31,344 nucleotides of DNA, from assembly GCA_002477955.1 (NCBI GenBank), contig DLLE01000032.1, positions 1-31,344 of the forward strand, written 5' to 3'. The position numbers and the translations under genes were made by a program. Positions 8,138-14,414 of the stretch are shown piece by piece (position 1 is the stretch's first letter; each line of letters starts with the position of its first letter). Source of the stretch: Treponema sp. UBA7570 (GTDB lineage Bacteria > Spirochaetota > Spirochaetia > Treponematales > Treponemataceae). A model generated the notes under the pieces. The model was not told where the DNA came from and made no database searches. It worked only from the letters and a program-made list of their open reading frames with translations.

Positions 8138-8248
8138 AAAGTTTGCGTTGCAAACTTTCTTATCATCTGTTGTTTCTCACTTCGTTGCGAGACAACTTAA
8201 AAAGTCAATCTTTAAGCTGAAGTTTTAATCTTGACTTTTACAGGAGGT
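8138..8248 (+). promoter_or_regulatory. Structured 5' leader of the superoxide reductase gene
   Basis: Three hairpins lie in a row before the start: AAAGTTTGC/GCAAACTTT with a 3-base loop (8138-8158), GTTG..TCTC/GAGACAAC (8169-8196, small bulge) and AAAAGTCAA/TTGACTTTT (8200-8239). The ribosome site AGGAGGT (8242-8248) begins two bases after the last stem. The arrangement resembles a cis-regulatory leader controlling access to the ribosome site; I recognise no known riboswitch class. Confidence 0.45.
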
Positions 8249-8252
8249 AAAA

Positions 8253-8642
8253 ATGCAGCTGAAATTTTTTTATTGTCCGCATTGTGGCAAAATCATTTCA
8301 ATCGTAAAAGATTCTGGGGTCGAAACAATATGTTGTGGACAGCCTATGAAACCGCTTATTCCAGGAACAACAGACGGTGCAAAAGAAAAACATCTTCCAG
8401 TCGTAACCACCGACAAACAGAAAATCACAGTAACCGTCGGAGAAACACTCCACCCTTCACTTCCAGAACATTACATCGAATGGATTGTTCTTCAGACAGA
8501 CAAGGGAATTTATCAAAAAATGCTAAATTCTGGAGATAAGCCTGAAGCTGAGTTTGCAATCCTTCCAGACGAAAAAATCATCGCAGCTTACGAATATTGC
8601 AACTTGCACAAGCTATGGAAAACAGAATATACAGTCCTGTAA
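8253..8642 (+). CDS. Superoxide reductase (desulfoferrodoxin)
   Basis: This enzyme reduces superoxide to hydrogen peroxide in the cytoplasm without making oxygen, typical of anaerobes. The 129-residue protein has both iron sites. An N-terminal desulforedoxin domain carries Cys8, Cys11, Cys27 and Cys28 (CPHC and CCG), which bind the structural Fe(Cys)4 centre. The catalytic domain has His47, His67, His73, Cys116 and His119 (KEKH, TLHP, PEHYIEW, EYCNLH), the Fe(His)4Cys set. The usual catalytic Lys is visible in EKHLP. The ATG lies behind a strong AGGAGGT. It is divergent from dctP and appears monocistronic, with its own terminator. The leader is heavily folded (8138-8239). Confidence 0.95.
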   Translation: MQLKFFYCPHCGKIISIVKDSGVETICCGQPMKPLIPGTTDGAKEKHLPVVTTDKQKITVTVGETLHPSLPEHYIEWIVLQTDKGIYQKMLNSGDKPEAEFAILPDEKIIAAYEYCNLHKLWKTEYTVL

Positions 8643-8662
8643 TTTTGATTTTTATTTTAAAC

Positions 8663-8711
8663 AAACTGTCCGAAAACAAAGCGTCAATTGCTTTTCCGGG
8701 CAGTTTTTTTT
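8663..8711 (+). terminator. Intrinsic terminator of the superoxide reductase gene
   Basis: AAACTGTCCG (from 8663) pairs with CCGGGCAGTTT (to ~8707) with few mismatches, extending into AAAA/TTTT, and runs into a tract of eight T. It lies 20 bases after the stop codon. Confidence 0.85.
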
Positions 8712-8731
8712 ATGCAAGAAAAAGGCGCACA

Positions 8732-8770
8732 TAAAAAAATAAGGTTTCCGCATATATACAGAAACCTTAT
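8732..8770 (-). terminator. Minus-strand terminator with no obvious gene
   Basis: ATAAGGTTTC (8739-8748) pairs perfectly with GAAACCTTAT (8761-8770). Read on the minus strand it is followed by a T-rich run (plus 8732-8740), the form of an intrinsic terminator. No minus-strand protein gene lies to its right before 9047, so it may end a short non-coding transcript. Confidence 0.5.
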
Positions 8771-8967
8771 GTGACTTAAGATTGAAAAACTCCACACACA
8801 AAAAAATCAATCTGCTGTCAATTGCAAAAAAAACTTCTCCTACAAAACTTTTTTACATTTTTCTCCGAACTTTGCTTGCTGTAAATCAAATTAAGTTATC
8901 TTACAATAAGAAGTATAACAAAGCGTTACAAAAAAATGAACTTTTAATCCCCATTCTTTGTGCGATT

Positions 8968-9010
8968 TATCCAAAGATACTCAAAAAATATCCAAAGATA
9001 CCATTATATT
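8968..9010 (+). promoter_or_regulatory. Direct-repeat operator and promoter of the LuxR-type gene
   Basis: TATCCAAAGATAC occurs identically at 8968-8980 and 8989-9001. The copies are 21 bases apart, two helical turns, so they face the same side of the DNA. Each is a small dyad (TATC/GATA). A -10-like TATATT (9005-9010) follows with no good -35, as in activator-dependent promoters. Confidence 0.5.
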
Positions 9011-9046
9011 GAATAAAAGAACGAAAAATTTGAGTTTTTTTTTCGT

Positions 9047-9853
9047 ATGTTTTATAATAAAAATGTGCGGACTTATACAAAAAAAGAATTAAAACCTTAT
9101 AAAATACTCGATATTCTCGGTATGATTTTTGCAGCCATTGGAACATTCAATAATTTTTATCAGGGAGTGGATCATCCTCCATTTACAGAATCTTTTTTTT
9201 ATCCTTATACCAACATATTAGTTCCTGCAATCAATATTTTTACGCTTGCAGCTACAATCGTTTATCTTTTTATACCTAATCAAGTTTGGTTTTTGTTCTT
9301 TTTGTATTTGCTCGAAACAATAAACCTAATCTTTACAGGTTTTCCAGTTGTAGGAATTACACTTTACATCAACTTTTTTGCATTTTTTTGTGCTGGCGGA
9401 TATGCAAAGTCCCACTTTAAGATAAAATTCGCAATTGCAGCGGTAATTCTTATAAGCATGATTTCTTTTGAATATAGAAATTCTCTTACAGATATAATTT
9501 ATTACGTTGCATTTGCTTCTTTTGAAATGGGATGTTACTTTCTTTTGTATTTTATGCTGCAAGAACGGCTCAGTTTTCTTTTTAAAGATGTCGATGTTCC
9601 GGGTTTTGCTCCAGAAATCTCATTGCCGCAAAAAGGTTCCGTACTTAATTTAAAAGAAATGGGACTTTCAGAAAGACAGATTTCGTGCATACATTACACG
9701 CTCAGCACTAACTTCAATTTCAAAAAAATTGCAGAAGAACTTATTACAAGCGAATCAACAATAAAAAAAGAAATGCAGTACCTTTATAAACTTTTTGGTG
9801 TAAAAAACCGTGAGCTTCTGCGCCTTCTGCTCGTTCAATACACAATTGTCTAG
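9047..9853 (+). CDS. Membrane-bound LuxR-type transcriptional regulator
   Basis: The 268-residue protein joins a membrane sensor to a DNA-binding domain. Hydrophobic segments near 20-38, 56-76, 79-97, 100-119, 125-141 and 150-170 suggest six transmembrane helices. The C-terminal part (about 203-265) is a LuxR/GerE helix-turn-helix: MGLSERQISCIHYTLSTNFN, then KKIAEELITSESTIKKEMQY and LYKLFGVKNRELLRLLL. No receiver or known ligand domain is present, so the signal is unknown. No ribosome site is evident before the ATG at 9047, so the start is less certain. Paired direct repeats upstream are possible autoregulatory sites. The stop lies in the palindrome ATTGTCTAGACAAT (9845-9858). The next gene starts 74 bases on with its own promoter. 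Confidence 0.85.
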   Translation: MFYNKNVRTYTKKELKPYKILDILGMIFAAIGTFNNFYQGVDHPPFTESFFYPYTNILVPAINIFTLAATIVYLFIPNQVWFLFFLYLLETINLIFTGFPVVGITLYINFFAFFCAGGYAKSHFKIKFAIAAVILISMISFEYRNSLTDIIYYVAFASFEMGCYFLLYFMLQERLSFLFKDVDVPGFAPEISLPQKGSVLNLKEMGLSERQISCIHYTLSTNFNFKKIAEELITSESTIKKEMQYLYKLFGVKNRELLRLLLVQYTIV

Positions 9854-9858
9854 ACAAT
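9845..9858. promoter_or_regulatory. Perfect 14-bp palindrome spanning the LuxR-type gene stop
   Basis: ATTGTCTAGACAAT is perfectly symmetrical and lies 35 bases upstream of the -35 of the next gene. A partial echo, TGTCTAGTATATT, follows at 9862-9874. This could be a binding site for a dimeric regulator; a chance palindrome is also possible. Confidence 0.35.
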
Positions 9859-9892
9859 CTATGTCTAGTATATTTTATTTGCTTAAATCAAC

Positions 9893-9921
9893 TTGACATA
9901 TAACCTTGATTTATTCATATT
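9893..9921 (+). promoter_or_regulatory. Sigma-70-type promoter of the 508-residue protein gene
   Basis: The -35 TTGACA (9893-9898) and -10 CATATT (9916-9921) are separated by 17 bases. Transcription would start about at the ATG (9928), and no Shine-Dalgarno sequence is visible, so the mRNA may be leaderless. Confidence 0.6.
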
Positions 9922-9927
9922 TAAAGT

Positions 9928-11454
9928 ATGACAAAGAATTCAGGACTGTCTTTTTTCCAAAAATTCATTTCTTCGATTTTTGGCGGCAACGATCCAGAAG
10001 CCGAAAAAAACAGACAATTAAAAATTATTGCAAAAAATCTTTCGCGGTCAGGCTATAAATTTTACAAAGCTGGTTCCGATCAGGTTCTTCCTCAGTTTGG
10101 AAAATTTTTCTATGACATTTACAAGATTATTTCTCCAGCCCAGTCGTTTTTTCAAAGCCAGCCAAATCCTAATTTTTACAAAAATATCGTAATTGATTTT
10201 TCTCTGACAGAATCCCAAAAAAAATTGTCAGAAAATTTTTCTGAAGAATCGATTTTGGCTTTTTCAAAAAATGTGCCTTTTGAAAAATTAAAGGTGAAAC
10301 TTAAGCAGGATCTTGAAAATTTCTTGGGTGAATTTGATGCTGATAAAATAAATTCGATTGACTCGCTTTACACAAAGCTCGTTGGATTTAAATCGTTTTG
10401 TCTTTATGACTTTTATTTTCTGTTAAAAAAATTTGATTCAACGTTGAGAGAAGGCGAATTTAACAGGGCTCCAAAGCTTGAACCAATCGAAGGCGCATAC
10501 ATTGCCGAAGACCTTAAAAATTTTGCAGAAATTTTAAATTCATTGCCATTGGACGAAGAATGGAACGATTTAATGACAATGTTTAAAACTATGCGTGGCG
10601 TCGAACCTGTTAAGCCAAATCAGTGGAACAAAATCGTACAAAAGTTAAAGCAGCTGCGGGACACACGTGTTTTTGACATGATGATTGAACTTACGACAAA
10701 AACCCCTGCTTATGCAACGGATTCTGCGGTAAAACAAGAACACATCGTCGAATCTTTTATCGAATCAACAAAAACTCAGACTGCAGGCACTATAAAAAAA
10801 CTTGAAAATGAACAGAAAAATTCAAAAATTGACAGTCTTTTAGTGCAAATCTTTAATACGGATTCAATTGTTATTTTAAAAAATTATACAGAAGCAGGAA
10901 GCGCTCCGCTTGAACGAAAAAATCTTGGAAGTTTTGAATATGCAAAACCTTTGAATTATTTAAAAGCCTTCCTTGTCGAATTTGTAAAGCGCGATGTGCG
11001 AGAATATGCAGACCTTGTCTTAATCCGCGGAAAATGGACTTTGCCGGAGCTTTCTACAGAAATGAGCAATAGTTACCACCAGATGTTTGAAGCAAGCGAT
11101 GAAATTACACAGTTTGACGGAAAATTAAACGAAGAAGCCGAAATCGGAATAAAAATAAAGACACTTTTGCCAAGGGCAGACCGCGACAGAGAGGCGAATA
11201 ACATTATCAAAACAACTTTGCGCGACATAAACTCTTTGGCAAGAGAGTATCTTGTAAACACGACAAAATCCATGATTAGCTTTGCGAAGATTTTAAAATC
11301 TGTAATCGAAGACCATCAAAAGCCGAAAGGTGAAATTGTGATGAACTGGAAAGAACTGGACCGTTTTGCAGAACATCCGATTAACCAACTTGGTGTGGAA
11401 GTTTACAAAAAAATATATCTTTTTGTTCAGTTGATGCAAAATGAACTGCAATAA
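9928..11454 (+). CDS. Conserved spirochaete protein of unknown function
   Basis: I do not recognise a function. The 508-residue protein has no signal peptide or transmembrane helix; it starts with an amphipathic FFQKFISSIFGG and looks cytoplasmic and mostly helical. The composition is rich in Lys, Glu, Phe and Leu, with long helical stretches such as EKLKVKLKQDLENFLGEF and NKIVQKLKQLRD. It resembles the large Treponema proteins usually annotated only as a DUF (possibly DUF5312, from memory and unchecked). It is preceded by a good promoter but no ribosome site. It follows the LuxR-type gene on the same strand and converges on metI, with a GC-rich hairpin element between. It is a real gene: the frame is long, AT-rich codon use matches its neighbours, and no competing frame exists. 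Confidence 0.85.
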   Translation: MTKNSGLSFFQKFISSIFGGNDPEAEKNRQLKIIAKNLSRSGYKFYKAGSDQVLPQFGKFFYDIYKIISPAQSFFQSQPNPNFYKNIVIDFSLTESQKKLSENFSEESILAFSKNVPFEKLKVKLKQDLENFLGEFDADKINSIDSLYTKLVGFKSFCLYDFYFLLKKFDSTLREGEFNRAPKLEPIEGAYIAEDLKNFAEILNSLPLDEEWNDLMTMFKTMRGVEPVKPNQWNKIVQKLKQLRDTRVFDMMIELTTKTPAYATDSAVKQEHIVESFIESTKTQTAGTIKKLENEQKNSKIDSLLVQIFNTDSIVILKNYTEAGSAPLERKNLGSFEYAKPLNYLKAFLVEFVKRDVREYADLVLIRGKWTLPELSTEMSNSYHQMFEASDEITQFDGKLNEEAEIGIKIKTLLPRADRDREANNIIKTTLRDINSLAREYLVNTTKSMISFAKILKSVIEDHQKPKGEIVMNWKELDRFAEHPINQLGVEVYKKIYLFVQLMQNELQ

Positions 11455-11462
11455 GCTGCTAT

Positions 11463-11563
11463 GCGCCAGGAACACGGAAGGCGGCGAAGCCGGTGCAAAG
11501 GCACCAAGGGTTACCGAGCCTGTAGTACTCCGACCCGCGAAAGCGGGTGGCGCCCTTTTTTCT
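11463..11563. repeat. GC-rich three-hairpin element, also a likely terminator of metNI
   Basis: A 91-bp segment (11463-11553) is bounded by GCGCCA and TGGCGC inverted ends. It contains CGGCGAAGCCG (11473-11483), GGTGCAAAGGCACC (11482-11495) and ACCCGCGAAAGCGGGT (11533-11548), three hairpins with GAA, AAAG and GAAA loops. On the plus strand it leads into TTTTTT (11555-11561), so it can end transcription of the 508-residue gene. It is much richer in GC than its surroundings, as if inserted. Confidence 0.7.
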
Positions 11564-11569
11564 ATTTTT

Positions 11570-12223
11570 CTATCTTTTTTTAAGAATTCTTTCTGAAAGT
11601 TTTGTTCCTGCAAACTGAATCAAAGCAACAAGCAAAATTATTACAACTACGGAAGCAAGCATTATGTCTGTTCTAAAACGCTGATAACCGTAACGAATTG
11701 CAAGGTCGCCAAGACCGCCACCGCCTAAAGTTCCTGCCATTGCTGAATATGAAATCAAATTGATTATTGTAAGTGTAATTCCGCTGACTACCGACGGCAA
11801 AACTTCCGGCACTAAAACTTTTCGGATAATCTGCCAGTTTGTTGAGCCCATTGCCCGTGCCGCGGTAATTACGCCAGGATCAATTTCGATAAGCGCGGTT
11901 TCGATTACACGGGCAACAAAAGGTGCGGCCGCAAGACTGAGAGGCATAATCGTTGCTGAAGTTCCAATTGCGGTTCCAAGAACAAAACGAGTAAACGGAA
12001 GAAGAACAATCATTAAAATTACAAAAGGGAAAGAGCGCAGAACGTCGATTATGCGGCTTAAAATCATATTAAAAAGATGTTTTGGCATAATCCCTGTCGA
12101 ACTTGTTATAAAAAGCAGGATTCCGAGCGGAAAACCAATCATAACAGCAAAAAGTGTCGAAAAAAACACCATTTGCAGAGTCTGAAGAGTTGAAATTCCA
12201 ACTAATTCAAATATTTGAGACAT
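11570..12223 (-). CDS. metI: Methionine-type ABC transporter permease
   Basis: This is the membrane subunit of a D/L-methionine importer. The 217-residue protein has five predicted helices and the binding-protein-dependent permease EAA loop (121-144, AARAMGSTNWQIIRKVLVPE), which docks on MetN. The motif YSAMAGTLGGGGLGDLAIRYGYQRF is characteristic of MetI. Its start overlaps the metN stop by 17 bases, so the two are translationally coupled. Length and motifs match MetI. No metQ binding-protein gene follows; the gene ends next to the GC-rich hairpin element. The substrate is inferred from family. Confidence 0.93.
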   Translation of the reverse strand: MSQIFELVGISTLQTLQMVFFSTLFAVMIGFPLGILLFITSSTGIMPKHLFNMILSRIIDVLRSFPFVILMIVLLPFTRFVLGTAIGTSATIMPLSLAAAPFVARVIETALIEIDPGVITAARAMGSTNWQIIRKVLVPEVLPSVVSGITLTIINLISYSAMAGTLGGGGLGDLAIRYGYQRFRTDIMLASVVVIILLVALIQFAGTKLSERILKKR

Positions 12224-13235
12224 TTTTTGCTACCTCGATACCGTTTTTGTTAAGATATTCTATTGCACGGCTGATTTCTGATTCTTCGCCAATAAAATCG
12301 ACCAGCATTTTTCCGACTTTTTTGCCTTGAACCGACTGAATTCCCCCGGCACGCACATTAAAGTCGATGTTAAATTTTTTTGCAAGCTGAGAAAGCGTCG
12401 TAGAATCGGTTTTGTCACCGATAAAATGAAGTTCGTACTGCCCGCCGTCTAGGCTCCAGCGGACAAATTCTTTTTTGTTTTCGTCCTGTTGAACAGAAAT
12501 TCTTGAAAGAAAATCCTTTGTAACATCCGTTTTTGGCCTTATAAAAATTTCTTCTACGCTGCCTTGTTCAACAATCCGGCCTTCGTGCACGACTGCAACC
12601 TGAGAACAGGCATCTCGCACAACTTCCATCTGATGAGTAATCATAACAACCGTCAGGTTCATTTTTTTCTGAATTTCGCGGATTAAATTTAATATCTGAT
12701 GAGTGGTCTGCGGATCGAGGGCGGAAGTTGCTTCATCGCAAAAAAGAATGCTTGGATTATTCGCAAGCGCGCGGGCAATCGCAATCCTCTGTTTTTGTCC
12801 GCCAGAAAGTTTACTTACAGGCGATTTTGCACGGTCCGAAAGCCCAACTAACTCCAAAAGTTCTGCGCTTCGTTTTTTTATTGCTGATTTTGGCGTTCCG
12901 CAGATTTCCAAAGGATAAGCAATGTTCTGTTCGGCTGTACGGCTCGAAAACAGATTGAAATTTTGAAAAATCATTCCAATTCTTCGGCGACGGGCAATCA
13001 GTTCTTTTTCCGAAAGATTATCTACTCTTTCGTCGTTGTACCAAACTTCTCCAGAATCAGGCTTTTCCAAAAGACTTATTAAACGTACCAATGTTGATTT
13101 TCCGGCGCCTGATTTTCCGATAATTCCAAATATCTGATTTGAAGGAATATGAAGATTCACCTTGTTTACAGCATGAACCGCAGGCGAATTCTCTCCTCTG
13201 TAAACTTTATCAAGATTTTTTAATTCAATAACCAT
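12207..13235 (-). CDS. metN: Methionine-type ABC transporter ATP-binding protein with NIL domain
   Basis: This cytoplasmic ATPase powers the methionine importer. The 342-residue protein has Walker A GKSGAGKST (40-48), Q-loop QNFN (91-94), signature LSGGQKQR (143-150), Walker B ILFCDEATSALD (163-174) and H-loop TH (200-201). A C-terminal NIL domain (about 265-340), which binds methionine and inhibits transport in known MetN proteins, is present with the typical VRAGGIQSVQGKKVGKMLVD. The start ATG (13233-13235) follows AGGAA and gives the usual family length; the 8-codon upstream extension is rejected. It overlaps metI. Without an adjacent metQ, the cognate lipoprotein must be elsewhere. Confidence 0.96.
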   Translation of the reverse strand: MVIELKNLDKVYRGENSPAVHAVNKVNLHIPSNQIFGIIGKSGAGKSTLVRLISLLEKPDSGEVWYNDERVDNLSEKELIARRRRIGMIFQNFNLFSSRTAEQNIAYPLEICGTPKSAIKKRSAELLELVGLSDRAKSPVSKLSGGQKQRIAIARALANNPSILFCDEATSALDPQTTHQILNLIREIQKKMNLTVVMITHQMEVVRDACSQVAVVHEGRIVEQGSVEEIFIRPKTDVTKDFLSRISVQQDENKKEFVRWSLDGGQYELHFIGDKTDSTTLSQLAKKFNIDFNVRAGGIQSVQGKKVGKMLVDFIGEESEISRAIEYLNKNGIEVAKNVSNI

Positions 13236-13286
13236 AACTGTTCCTGAATAAAATAACAAAACTGATTTTTTTAGCGATGTTCAAGT

Positions 13287-13315
13287 ATTTTACAGGTTTT
13301 GAAAAAAAATCACAA
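13287..13315 (-). promoter_or_regulatory. metNI promoter
   Basis: On the minus strand -35 TTGTGA (plus 13310-13315) and -10 TAAAAT (plus 13287-13292) are spaced 17 bases apart, giving a start near 13280 and a 45-base leader. No SAM or methionine riboswitch is recognisable. Confidence 0.55.
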
Positions 13316-13334
13316 TCACGAAGGAGTTAAAAAT

Positions 13335-13352
13335 ATGAGCAAGCGCTTATAA
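13335..13352 (+). other. Five-codon mini-ORF behind a strong ribosome site
   Basis: AAGGAG (13321-13326) sits 8 bases before ATG AGC AAG CGC TTA TAA, encoding MSKRL. A terminator follows at 13384-13435. It could be a leader peptide or the remnant of a lost gene; nothing downstream on this strand needs it. Confidence 0.25.
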
Positions 13353-13383
13353 GTAGACTTTTGGTGCGAAAAGTTTTTCGACG

Positions 13384-13435
13384 AAAAAAAATGTGTTATA
13401 CGATAAATTTTCACCATCGCAAACACATTTTTTTT
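13384..13435. terminator. Bidirectional terminator-like hairpin
   Basis: AAAAAAAATGTGTT (13384-13397) pairs with AACACATTTTTTTT (13422-13435) around a 24-base loop. The A and T runs give a U-tract on either strand. It lies upstream of the metN promoter and could end transcription coming from the lipoprotein gene at 13613. Confidence 0.6.
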
Positions 13436-13479
13436 ATATTCTATTTTACTTAAATATCGAGTTTTGGTAAGAATGGCAA

Positions 13480-13577
13480 TTTAAATATCATTCCCGTGCT
13501 ACGACACTGCGTTGTTTACGCAGTAAACTCGGCCAGAAATCTGTTGAAAATTTTCAATAAATTATCGGCCCAAGTCC
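13480..13577. repeat. Dispersed 98-bp palindromic element, copy A
   Basis: Aligns without gaps to 29341-29438 with about 17 differences in 98 bases. It holds small dyads: TTTACGCAGTAAA (13515-13527) and GAAAATTTTC. This copy lacks the terminal GATAATGAC arm seen in copy B. It lies just downstream of the 184-residue lipoprotein gene. Confidence 0.75.
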
Positions 13578-13612
13578 AAAAAACACAAATTAAGGATATT
13601 TTTATAATACAT

Positions 13613-14167
13613 TTACTTTTTTACAACAAAAGTATTGTCTTGTATAGAAAAATATTCTGCTTTATAGCTTGCCCAGTCTTTTTTCGTTTTATATGCATTA
13701 AGACCGTTTTTTAAACTTGGCATTAAGGAATCGATTCGCGCCGCATACATATTATCAGAAAAAATCTGATCCATTACATCAAAAGCCGCATCAATGCCAT
13801 CTTTATTATTGTCCATTGAATAACATAAAGAAATAAATGCAGTTATTATAAGAGAACGAATATTCTCTCCATTATCTGTAAATTGTTTTCCCCATGTCGT
13901 TTTTAAGATTCCATCAATTTTCTCTGCTTTTACGATAAAATCATTTTCTGCTGAATAATCAAACGTAATTTTTCCAGATGAATAATCTTTCATAAATGTT
14001 TTTGCCCCATCAGCTTTTACCCATGTAAATACTCTCATTGGAACAACTAATGCAACGCCTGTCTGTGATTCAAATGCAGATGGTTCAGCCTGTGTTGAAA
14101 CACAGCTTGTAAAACAACAAACAAATAATGCAAACAATGCAATCGAAAAATTTTTTACAGTTTTCAT
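13613..14167 (-). CDS. Small lipoprotein of unknown function
   Basis: I do not recognise this 184-residue protein. An N-terminal signal with the lipobox FTSC puts the lipidated cysteine at residue 22, so it is exported and membrane-anchored, possibly surface-exposed. The mature part is a mix of short strands and helices; MDNNKDGIDAAFDVMDQIF contains a DNNKDG loop resembling a calcium-binding motif, which may be chance. The start ATG (14165-14167) lies behind AGGAGA. Upstream, a run of nine G falls between -35 and -10 elements of the likely promoter, hinting at phase-variable expression. The gene is flanked by a dispersed repeat on its 3' side. It is alone in its transcription unit. Confidence 0.85.
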   Translation of the reverse strand: MKTVKNFSIALFALFVCCFTSCVSTQAEPSAFESQTGVALVVPMRVFTWVKADGAKTFMKDYSSGKITFDYSAENDFIVKAEKIDGILKTTWGKQFTDNGENIRSLIITAFISLCYSMDNNKDGIDAAFDVMDQIFSDNMYAARIDSLMPSLKNGLNAYKTKKDWASYKAEYFSIQDNTFVVKK

Positions 14168-14288
14168 TTTTTTCTTTTCTCCTCGAAACTTCCAAGCACG
14201 GAGGTCCGCTTAATAGATATTCTTCGTCTTCGCCGCAATCCAATTAAATGTCACCAGATAATTCATTGCAGTTTAACATTTAGCTGTT

Positions 14289-14318
14289 ATTGTACCCCCC
14301 CCCACTAAAAAAAAGCAA
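14289..14318 (-). promoter_or_regulatory. Promoter containing a poly-G tract, upstream of the small lipoprotein gene
   Basis: On the minus strand -35-like TTGCTT (plus 14313-14318) and -10 TACAAT (plus 14289-14294) are separated by 18 bases, nine of which are a G run (plus 14295-14303), next to a run of T. Losing one G would give the ideal 17-base spacer. Confidence 0.5.
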
Positions 14319-14377
14319 CTATTTCCCATTCTTTCAATTTTGTAGTGCGAGGGGCTAAAAACTGATTTTTTTTGATG

Positions 14378-14406
14378 TTCCATTTTCTAAAATTTTGTGA
14401 TATAAT
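14378..14406 (+). promoter_or_regulatory. carD promoter, extended -10
   Basis: A perfect -10 TATAAT (14401-14406) is preceded by TGA, an extended -10 motif; the -35 at 14378-14383 (TTCCAT) is poor. The ATG at 14415 falls about at the expected transcription start, with no Shine-Dalgarno, so the mRNA may be leaderless. Confidence 0.6.
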
Positions 14407-14414
14407 AATATACT

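Larger units (their letters stand above)
8643..9046. other. Intergenic region, no supported gene
   Basis: This AT-rich gap between the superoxide reductase and LuxR-type genes holds the plus-strand terminator (8663-8711), a second hairpin oriented as a minus-strand terminator (8732-8770), and paired direct repeats with a -10-like TATATT before the LuxR gene (8968-9010). A 76-codon frame starting with TTG at 8782 lacks a ribosome site and is low-complexity, so it is not called. Confidence 0.6.

Noticed and set aside
8782..9012. 76-codon plus-strand frame before the LuxR-type gene
   Set aside because: TTG start, no ribosome site, low-complexity Lys/Ile/Leu composition, and it covers the direct-repeat operator.
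13236..13480. SAM-type riboswitch upstream of metN
   Set aside because: No SAM-I or other known methionine-related consensus could be found; the predicted promoter leaves only a 45-base leader.
14168..14280. Broken upstream reading frame in the leader of the 184-residue lipoprotein gene
   Set aside because: A minus-strand frame reads plausibly (MLNCNELSGDI, stop, LDCGEDEEYLLSGPP) but has a stop, no ribosome site and no recognised homologue, so it may be chance.
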